Source: Pseudomonadota bacterium (GTDB taxonomy: Bacteria > Pseudomonadota > Gammaproteobacteria > Burkholderiales > Burkholderiaceae_B). Taken from it: DNA of 64,000 nt. Numbering within the stretch: position 1 is the stretch's first letter; each line of letters opens with the position of its first letter. This document shows positions 57,992-64,000 of the stretch, piece by piece. The notes beneath the pieces are model-generated. The model was given only the letters and a program-made list of their open reading frames with translations, was not told the DNA's origin and searched no databases. The position numbers were made by a program, and so were the translations under genes. The stretch lies in the NCBI GenBank assembly GCA_023423975.1, contig JAFAEO010000001.1, forward strand, positions 62,001 through 126,000. The letters run 5' to 3'.

Positions 57992-58498
57992 CTAGTCCTG
58001 GAGTGAGCAATCCTGGCTTTCATTCCCAGTCAGGACGTCATCATGCAGCACACTTGGCCGGGGTTCATCAATCGCGTCCTGGATCTCGGCAACAATCCAC
58101 TGGTTATACGCGGCTGCTTCGTGCGCTCCACGCATGGCCTGGCCGCGATTTTGCCGACTGTGCGACATGTCCTTCTGGTCAGAATCCCAATTGGTGATGT
58201 CGATCTGCGCTACGACAACCCCCAAGTCACGTAGCACGATCATTGCGGAAGCTGGGTTGCCAAATCGGCGCGGCTCTATACTGCGCGCCTTTGCCAAAAA
58301 AGCATCCCGCCCACTGCGGGTGGCGATTTCAACCAGGAATCCAGCAGCCTGCCCTTTCAGGGTTATGCCTAGCACGTCACCGACACTGATCGCGGCGCGC
58401 AACTGTTCCAACGTCATGCAAGGAAGAGGTGTACCCGATAAAGATCGTATTTTCCCCTCCAGGTTGTCGATCACGCCAGCTGGGGCAATACTAGGCAT
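57992..58498 (-). CDS. antitoxin-like protein (PaaA2/stability-determinant-like C-terminus)
   Basis: 168 residues from the ATG at 58498, which overlaps the LysR stop by eight bases. The C-terminal segment (about 120-160, GAHEAAAYNQWIVAEIQDAIDEPRPSVLHDDVL) closely resembles ParE-neutralising antitoxins of the PaaA2 type, which read YDxWFRAKVQxAxDDPRPxxPHDEV. The first roughly 110 residues (LEQLRAAISVGDVLGITLKGQAAGFLVEIAT, then RSIEPRRFGNPASAMIVLRDLGVVVAQIDITNWD) form another small domain I do not recognise. No toxin gene follows; the next gene is convergent. It may be an orphan antitoxin or a regulator coupled to LysR expression. Confidence 0.55.
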   Translation of the reverse strand: MPSIAPAGVIDNLEGKIRSLSGTPLPCMTLEQLRAAISVGDVLGITLKGQAAGFLVEIATRSGRDAFLAKARSIEPRRFGNPASAMIVLRDLGVVVAQIDITNWDSDQKDMSHSRQNRGQAMRGAHEAAAYNQWIVAEIQDAIDEPRPSVLHDDVLTGNESQDCSLQD

Positions 58499-59384
58499 GA
58501 TGTCCCCTGAACACGTCCGAGAACAGTTTCTGCAACGCCAGAAGTTCCCGCGACGTTTTTTTGCCTGCCAGCGTGATGCAGTAATAATCGGTATGTTCAA
58601 CAGGATCAATGGGGATCAGCGATACAGACTTGCGCTTGGTGATTATAGAGGAGAACCCGGGCAACAGTGCATAGCCCAGGCCTTTTTCCACCATGCCAAT
58701 CACGGTTTCAATATGGCTATACGTCGCAGACCAGTTCAACCGGACGCCATGGGCATGCAGTTTTCGCAATACCTTTTGCTGTATCGGATTATCTGGGGGT
58801 AGCCCAATGTATGCTCCTTCGGGTAAGTTTGTCCAACTGACCGCGCTCGCCCTGCGATCATCGTGTCCTGGCGTAGCCAGCGATAGCGATGAGGTCATAA
58901 TCTGCTTGCGTCGAATGCCCGAGCCCACTTCAAAAAATGCGCCAAAGGCAGCATCAATGGTTTCGGACTCTACCTTGTCTCTCATTGCACTTCGATCAAT
59001 TTCCAGTACCTCAAGTTTCGTTCCAAATTGCAGCGCATTGAATGCAAGCATCACATCTGGCATGACATAACTGGCCACTAGCGGAGTCACCCCAATAGTG
59101 AGCTGCTGTCGCTGGTTGCGATCCACCCTATTTAATCGCCCAATGGCATTTTCCATTTCGCTGCTCACATTTTGAGCGGTCACAAGAAAGTCTCGGCCCT
59201 TGTCCGTTAGCACAACGTTACGGGTCGTACGAAGGAACAGGTCAAATCCCAATTGCGCCTCCAGATCGCGAACCAGCGCACTAATGCCCGCCTGCGTCAA
59301 ATGAACTTCTTCGGCCGCTCTTGTGAAATTTTCATGCCTGGCCACGGCAATAAAACCTTTCAACTGTTTAAAGGAAATGTTCAT
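58491..59384 (-). CDS. LysR-family transcriptional regulator
   Basis: 297 residues. Helix-turn-helix ISFKQLKGFIAVARHENFTRAAEEVHLTQAGISALVRDLEAQLGFDLFLRTTRNVVLTDKG, then an effector domain starting QQLTIGVTPLVASY. Divergent from a Bug receptor and aromatic hydroxylase operon, which it probably activates. The gap at 59385-59503 has ACAAA-N5-TTTGT and repeated ACAAATTT. Its 3' end overlaps the antitoxin-like gene. Confidence 0.92.
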   Translation of the reverse strand: MNISFKQLKGFIAVARHENFTRAAEEVHLTQAGISALVRDLEAQLGFDLFLRTTRNVVLTDKGRDFLVTAQNVSSEMENAIGRLNRVDRNQRQQLTIGVTPLVASYVMPDVMLAFNALQFGTKLEVLEIDRSAMRDKVESETIDAAFGAFFEVGSGIRRKQIMTSSLSLATPGHDDRRASAVSWTNLPEGAYIGLPPDNPIQQKVLRKLHAHGVRLNWSATYSHIETVIGMVEKGLGYALLPGFSSIITKRKSVSLIPIDPVEHTDYYCITLAGKKTSRELLALQKLFSDVFRGHHA

Positions 59385-59408
59385 GTCTGCATTTTCTTGT
59401 ATTAATTA

Positions 59409-59455
59409 ACAAATTTTATTTGTATCTTGAAAGAATATATGAATTTTACAAATTT
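59409..59455. promoter_or_regulatory. LysR-type operator candidates
   Basis: ACAAA-N5-TTTGT (59409-59423) is a perfect inverted repeat, and the half-site ACAAATTT recurs at 59448-59455. They lie between a LysR gene and its divergent Bug/hydroxylase operon, in the place expected for recognition and activation sites. Confidence 0.4.
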
Positions 59456-59503
59456 AAGGGTGACTGATTAAATAGTCGAATAATTCTTAGATGAGGCAAA
59501 CCC

Positions 59504-60499
59504 ATGAAACCCTATCGTCCTTTATTTGGTCCGGCATTGCTCTTGGTATCTACAGCGTTTTGCGTAATATCTGCTCCGGCCCAGGCCGCCAATGCAGCGT
59601 ACCCCGACAAGCCTGTCACATTAGTTGTGCCCTTCCCCCCCGGAGGTCCGACAGATATGACGGCCAGGCTGTTTGGAGAGGCCATGTCCCGGGAGTTGGG
59701 ACAACCGATAGTGATACGCAACGAACCGGGCGCCGGTGGCGTTGTGGGTTCGACATCGGTTGCGCGCAAACCGGCTGATGGATATACCCTTTTATGGGGA
59801 GGCACGAGCAGCATGGTGGTTGCCCCGGCCATTAACAAAAATATCCAGTTTGATCCGTTGAACGATTTCGAAGCAATCGGGACGGCGGTGCGCGGCCCGA
59901 TGCTGCTTGTCGGAAAAAAAGGAAAAGACAGTCCTGCCGATCTTCAGGCTCTGATAAGCGAAACAAAAGGCCATCAGTTGACCATCGGTTCCGCCGGCAA
60001 TGGCTCGATCGGACATTTGACGTCGGCGATGTTCAAGTCTGAATATTCGCTGGATCTATTGCATGTGCCATATAAGGGCGGAGCCCCGGCCTTGACCGAT
60101 CTATTATCCGGACAGATCGACCTGTTTTTTGATACCGTGCCGCTGCTCGCCCAATATATCAAAGCCGACAAAGTAATCGCCTATGGCATCGCATCCGAAG
60201 CGCGACATCCGGACCTGCCAGAGGTTCCTACTTTCAAGGAGGTAACCGGCAAGCCCCTGGTTGCCTACTCCTGGTTCGGCCTGGTCGCGCCAAAGGGAAC
60301 ACCGCCAGATATTGTCAATAAACTTTCTGGCGCACTGGCCAAGGCATCTAATACGGCCTCTGTGCAAAAGCAAATCAGCACATTGGGACTCACGACGGTT
60401 GGCGACACACCCGCTGATTTCAAAAACACACTCAAACATGACCTTGATATGTGGACACGCGTAGCAAAAGAGGCAGGCGTGTCATTGCAGGAGAAGTAA
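59504..60499 (+). CDS. Bug/TctC-family periplasmic substrate-binding receptor
   Basis: 331 residues, signal peptide ending near SAPAQAA. The mature start YPDKPVTLVVPFPPGGPTDMTAR and IVIRNEPGAGGVVG are family marks. The stop is followed directly by the ATG of the FAD hydroxylase gene, so the pair is tightly coupled and the ligand is probably the hydroxylase substrate, an aromatic or heterocyclic acid. Under a divergent LysR regulator. Confidence 0.94.
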   Translation: MKPYRPLFGPALLLVSTAFCVISAPAQAANAAYPDKPVTLVVPFPPGGPTDMTARLFGEAMSRELGQPIVIRNEPGAGGVVGSTSVARKPADGYTLLWGGTSSMVVAPAINKNIQFDPLNDFEAIGTAVRGPMLLVGKKGKDSPADLQALISETKGHQLTIGSAGNGSIGHLTSAMFKSEYSLDLLHVPYKGGAPALTDLLSGQIDLFFDTVPLLAQYIKADKVIAYGIASEARHPDLPEVPTFKEVTGKPLVAYSWFGLVAPKGTPPDIVNKLSGALAKASNTASVQKQISTLGLTTVGDTPADFKNTLKHDLDMWTRVAKEAGVSLQEK

Positions 60500-61747
60500 A
60501 TGAAAACAAAAAAGTATGACATTGCCATTGCCGGCGCCGGCATTGGCGGCCTGGTCGCGGCCTTATCCTTGATAAAAAAAGGCTACACGGTCCTGGTTCT
60601 TGAGCAGGCTAAGCAGTTGGGAGAAGTAGGCGCCGGGTTGCAATTGAGCCCAAATGCGAATCGGGTCCTGTTCAATCTGGGACTGGGCAAAGCACTGGAA
60701 ACAGTGGCCAGCGTGCCCACAGGCAAAGCGATCCGGCTGTGGAAAAGCGGCAAGCAATGGCCTTTATTTGATCTGGGTCAGGACGCCGTGGCCCACTTCG
60801 GCTTTCCGTACTACACCGTACATCGGGCAGACTTGCACCGACTGCTGGTAGAGAAAGTCAGATCACTTGATCCCGAAGCCATTTGTCTGGACTCCAAAGT
60901 AACCTCATTCGAGGAAGACTCATCTCAAATTACAATCGTACTGGAGAACGGCCGGCGCGTTACCGCCGATTTGCTCGTGGGCGCCGACGGGGTGCACTCC
61001 AGCGTGCGGTCCCAGCTTACCGGGCCGGATGACCCGACGTTTTCCGGCCTGATCGCCTGGCGGGGTGTGATTCCCGCAAGCAAGCTGCCCGAGTCGCTCC
61101 GACAGCCGGTACCCACCAATTGGGTCGGGCCGGGCGCACACGCCATTCACTACCCATTACGACGCGGCGAATTGATCAATTTCGTCGGCATAGTAGAAAG
61201 GTCTGATTGGCAGGTCGAATCCTGGAACGAAATCGGTACCATAGAGGAATGCCTGAATGACTTCAGAGGCTGGAACGAAAACATAGCCACGATGATCAAT
61301 AATCTGGATCGCCCATACAAATGGGCGCTAATGCTAAGGGACCCGCTGGCGAACTGGACATCGCAGCGCGTGGCGTTGGTAGGCGATGCCTGTCATCCGA
61401 CATTGCCGATGCTGGCTTCTGGGGCGGCCATGGCTATTGAAGATGGATACGTCCTGGCTCGCTGCCTGGACGAGCTGGATGCGCCGCTGGAACAGAAGCT
61501 GCATACCTATCAGTCCTTACGCAAGCAAAGAACCGACCGAATCGTGACCGGATCTGCTGAAAATGCACAGCGCTTTCACAACCCTCTGCTCGCAGACGAC
61601 GACTACGCTGAACGCTACATTTCAGAAGAATGGAGCGAAGAAAAAATCATCGCGCGTTACTCGTGGATTTTTGAATACAACGTTGATGGTCTGGACCTGA
61701 CCCAGGGGCATAGGAAACAGGACTCAGGGCACGATCCAGCACTTTGA
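60500..61747 (+). CDS. FAD-dependent aromatic hydroxylase (salicylate-hydroxylase-like)
   Basis: 415 residues, class A flavoprotein monooxygenase. It has IAIAGAGIGGLVAALSLIKKGYTVLVLEQA (dinucleotide loop, about 8-37), GADGVHSSVRSQL (DG motif, about 161) and VALVGDACHPTLPMLASGAAMAIEDGYVLARCL (GD motif, about 291-323). The YTVHRADLHRLL and GLQLSPNANRVL blocks are as in salicylate, 3-hydroxybenzoate-6 and 6-hydroxynicotinate hydroxylases. It adds oxygen to an activated ring with NAD(P)H. Bug receptor and LysR neighbours suggest a dedicated uptake and hydroxylation unit; the ring cleavage genes must be elsewhere. Confidence 0.92.
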   Translation: MKTKKYDIAIAGAGIGGLVAALSLIKKGYTVLVLEQAKQLGEVGAGLQLSPNANRVLFNLGLGKALETVASVPTGKAIRLWKSGKQWPLFDLGQDAVAHFGFPYYTVHRADLHRLLVEKVRSLDPEAICLDSKVTSFEEDSSQITIVLENGRRVTADLLVGADGVHSSVRSQLTGPDDPTFSGLIAWRGVIPASKLPESLRQPVPTNWVGPGAHAIHYPLRRGELINFVGIVERSDWQVESWNEIGTIEECLNDFRGWNENIATMINNLDRPYKWALMLRDPLANWTSQRVALVGDACHPTLPMLASGAAMAIEDGYVLARCLDELDAPLEQKLHTYQSLRKQRTDRIVTGSAENAQRFHNPLLADDDYAERYISEEWSEEKIIARYSWIFEYNVDGLDLTQGHRKQDSGHDPAL

Positions 61748-61836
61748 TTTCATGCTCTGATCAGGTATCTAATAAATCATACTTCTAATCCACGGTTTAA
61801 CCGGGACGCAGACCCCTCGCAATCCCGGTCAACGCG

Positions 61837-62166
61837 TCAAGTATTGTCTTTTGTTGTCCCAGTCGGCCCGTTCGTTTTGCACGACTCAATTCCGTTGTCC
61901 CGGGCGGTGGCGCTGGAATACATTTCGCTACGCCCGATTACCTGGCCATTTGCACTTTTTAATGTAAAAAATGGAGAACCATTCGTGGCGGTTTTTCGCT
62001 CATATCTTTCGTCTATCGGAGAATTCTTGCGAACCGATTCGATGCCATCCAGTGCACCTGCCTTGGCGGCATATCGCTCACCGGTCAAAATAATTTGTCC
62101 ATTTCCAGCCTTCAGATTGAACATGTACTGCTCGCCACTGCGCTTCAAGTCATAGCTTCCGCTCAT
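61837..62166 (-). CDS. DUF1508 (YegP-family) protein
   Basis: 109 residues with two tandem copies of the roughly 50-residue DUF1508 unit: QYMFNLKAGNGQIILTGERYAAKAGALDGIESVRKNS and PFFTLKSANGQVIGRSEMYSSATARDNGIESCKTNGP. E. coli YegP has the same two-unit build; function is unknown, perhaps in stress. GGAG six bases before the ATG selects this start over a longer frame. Single gene between the hydroxylase and the ABC transporter genes. Confidence 0.9.
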   Translation of the reverse strand: MSGSYDLKRSGEQYMFNLKAGNGQIILTGERYAAKAGALDGIESVRKNSPIDERYERKTATNGSPFFTLKSANGQVIGRSEMYSSATARDNGIESCKTNGPTGTTKDNT

Positions 62167-62382
62167 ATAAATCTCCGATATTCGAATTATTTGGGAATAC
62201 AACTGTGATGTCATGTGATGCCAGGCGCTTTGTTAGGTGCCTGCGAGCATACTACCGGATTTTGTGTTTTTTGGAAATACGGATGTGATAAAAACGTTAT
62301 AAACGGAGCAGTGCGCGCGGGGCAGACGCCCCTGTAATCGTAAGCGATGTTATTACTCGTATGAAAGGCCTTAGAGCCAAAA

Positions 62383-64000
62383 CTAATCCAGCGCTAAAAT
62401 TTCATCTGCCATTGCCTGCACCTCATCATCATGGCTGATCACTATTAACGTCGGAATACTGCTACGCAAGTATGTGATAATTCTGTTTGCAGTGTCCAGG
62501 TCAAGGGCAGCAGTTGGTTCGTCCAGGATCATTATTTTCTTTTGTCTGGCAATCGCCCTGGCGATGGCAATCCGCTGGCGTTCCCCGCCACTTAAGCCCT
62601 CGCCCCTTGAGTCCAGCCGTATATCCAGGTTAATCAATCGCGTCGAAGCCTGTTCTGTAAAATTCAGTATCCTCAAAATATCGATCAAGATGGTATCAGC
62701 AGGAGGCTCATATTCAATCCCGTAGCACACGTTGTCTCTTAACGTTCCGCTCATCACTTGAGCCGATTGCGGCGCTACAGACACTTGGTCAATGATACTG
62801 GCACTTATGCCGGTAGATACAGCTACGCCATTAAATAATATCTGGCCTGCGGCGACAGGCTCCAGCCCCAGCATCGCATTCATCAGACTTGTTTTACCGC
62901 GCCCGGATGCGCCTTTTATTACAGTGAATTTATTGCTCTGGAACCGGTAATTCAGATCCTGGATAATATTTTTCCCACCTTTTTCGATGCCGACATTCTT
63001 TAATTCAAAGACATAATCAGTACTGGCAAAGCGCGGCGACTGTACTGATTGAATCTGTGGGATTGGTTCTTCAAGATAGGCAATGCCGTCAGCCAGCGCC
63101 ACCTTTTGTTTTTCCAGGTCAATTAACGCGCCGGCAAGAAGCCGAAGCTGGAGCGTGAGCATGCCTACATAGCCGGCGATCATCACGAAATCACCGGCAG
63201 TGGTACGCTGACCGTCATCAGCAAAAACAGATAGTGCTGTAAAAACAGCTAATGCCACGCCAATAGCCAGTGCCATCAGACCTAGCCGCAAACCCATTTT
63301 TACATTGGATTTCCGGATAGCCCGAACCACCTGGTTCATGTGATGGTCGGTAACACAGCGTTCCTTCATATATGCGTTATTGAGCCGAATATCGTATAGC
63401 AAGTGCAATCGCTCAACGATATAACCATCCCTGTCGGTCATTACCTTATAAAGAGATGAGTGCAAGTCCCGGCTTTGTATTGCAATCGCAATCGAGATTG
63501 CAGTCAGTAGAACGATGCAGATTAAAAAACTTACTAAGAATACTGCGTTAGTGCTTTGCCCAAGTGCCGTCAGTGCCACAAGAAATTCAATGAGTACGGG
63601 AAAAAGCGTCCAGAATATATAGACGGTAATGGAAGTAAATGCGCCGGACGCCCGGGTGATGATCGAAGCCAATTTTCCAGCATTGAGCCGGGCCTGCTCT
63701 GAATAAGGCATGCTCATGACACGAACCAGCAAGGCTTTGTTTATCGTCGCATCACAACCGGCCAGGATCCAGGCAGAAAATACGCCCTTGATATTTGAAA
63801 GCACCTCGGCCAGCGTCCAGCACACAGCATAGGCAGCAACAAACAAATAGAACGTATTTGCTTTAGCCAGGTCCAGTGTGAAAGCATTCGTCGCCTGCTT
63901 CAAAAACCACGGAACAACTGCGCCCAAAATGGAGACAAGATAGAAAATCAGCGATACAAAAATAAAACCGGGGATAAAAGATTTATAGCCCGATTTGATT
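62383..64000 (-). CDS. ABC transporter, fused permease/ATPase, 5' end outside window
   Basis: At least 538 residues; the frame stays open to the right edge of the window, so the true start lies beyond 64000. The N-terminal part has about five to six hydrophobic helices (e.g. FIFVSLIFYLVSILGAVVPWFL, TFYLFVAAYAVCWTLAEVL, FLVSFLICIVLLTAISIAIAI), an exporter-type membrane domain. The nucleotide domain has Walker A KGASGRGKTSLM, signature LSGGERQRIAIARAIA, Walker B KIMILDEPTAALD and VISHDDE. The overall form resembles SunT/MsbA-like or siderophore-type half transporters; the substrate is not evident. Confidence 0.9.
   Translation of the reverse strand, partial: IKSGYKSFIPGFIFVSLIFYLVSILGAVVPWFLKQATNAFTLDLAKANTFYLFVAAYAVCWTLAEVLSNIKGVFSAWILAGCDATINKALLVRVMSMPYSEQARLNAGKLASIITRASGAFTSITVYIFWTLFPVLIEFLVALTALGQSTNAVFLVSFLICIVLLTAISIAIAIQSRDLHSSLYKVMTDRDGYIVERLHLLYDIRLNNAYMKERCVTDHHMNQVVRAIRKSNVKMGLRLGLMALAIGVALAVFTALSVFADDGQRTTAGDFVMIAGYVGMLTLQLRLLAGALIDLEKQKVALADGIAYLEEPIPQIQSVQSPRFASTDYVFELKNVGIEKGGKNIIQDLNYRFQSNKFTVIKGASGRGKTSLMNAMLGLEPVAAGQILFNGVAVSTGISASIIDQVSVAPQSAQVMSGTLRDNVCYGIEYEPPADTILIDILRILNFTEQASTRLINLDIRLDSRGEGLSGGERQRIAIARAIARQKKIMILDEPTAALDLDTANRIITYLRSSIPTLIVISHDDEVQAMADEILALD

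Noticed and set aside
1..64000. tRNA, rRNA or CRISPR loci
   Set aside because: Reading both strands I found no cloverleaf, rRNA-like stretch or regular repeat array.

Overview
The window looks like a chromosomal segment of a betaproteobacterium in the order Burkholderiales, most likely family Alcaligenaceae (Bordetella, Achromobacter or Advenella type). This is an inference. It rests on six Bug/TctC-type periplasmic receptors, a TRAP transporter, many LysR and GntR regulators, and repeated acyl-CoA dehydrogenase, CoA-transferase and SDR cassettes. No rRNA, tRNA or CRISPR array was recognised.

Layout. 0-7.3 kb: a minus-strand cassette (GH88/GH105-like protein, CaiB-type CoA transferase/racemase, acyl-CoA dehydrogenase) is divergent from a plus-strand ThDP enzyme and two Bug receptors. 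7.4-13.9 kb: a six-gene minus-strand operon (Bug receptor, acyl-CoA dehydrogenase, SDR, cyclase-family hydrolase, CoA ligase, HutC-type GntR regulator) that looks like a complete uptake, activation and oxidation route for an unidentified acid. 14-21.9 kb: a DUF302 protein, an orphan amino-acid-type binding protein, a sugar-acid-like cluster (amidohydrolase, two Bug receptors, enolase-superfamily enzyme, divergent LysR) and a YeeZ-like epimerase.

22-31 kb is accessory. It holds a candidate membrane toxin with a DUF7079-like partner, an integrase-like remnant, a sulfatase, a palindrome-rich transposase scrap, a decapitated epoxide hydrolase, a two-gene candidate defence module (PD-(D/E)XK-like/DUF2075 helicase plus EVE-like/HNH nuclease), and a small Cys-rich exported protein behind a near-consensus Fur box.

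31-39.4 kb: an eight-gene minus-strand catabolic operon (TRAP transporter, two SnoaL-like proteins, two SDRs, a KstD/fumarate-reductase-like flavoprotein) faces a GntR/FCD regulator. The enzyme set suggests a polycyclic or steroid-like substrate. 39.5-50 kb: a Fic protein with six TCGACATAT-type elements upstream, an alpha/beta hydrolase lacking its nucleophile serine, an epoxide hydrolase, a DMT exporter with a LysR regulator, two paralogous membrane proteins flanking an ATPase, an AlkX/YcaQ-type DNA glycosylase and a VOC protein.

50-64 kb: an aldolase, MFS and HCCA-isomerase-like cluster with a LysR gene, a second Fic protein, a TetR and NAD(P)-binding protein divergon with three phased CTAC-N5-GTAG sites, an orphan antitoxin-like gene overlapping a LysR gene, a Bug receptor plus aromatic FAD hydroxylase, a YegP-like protein, and an ABC transporter cut by the window edge. 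The main theme is acquisition and CoA-dependent breakdown of organic acids, each pathway with its own binding protein and regulator, interrupted by a defence and mobile-remnant zone at 22-31 kb.
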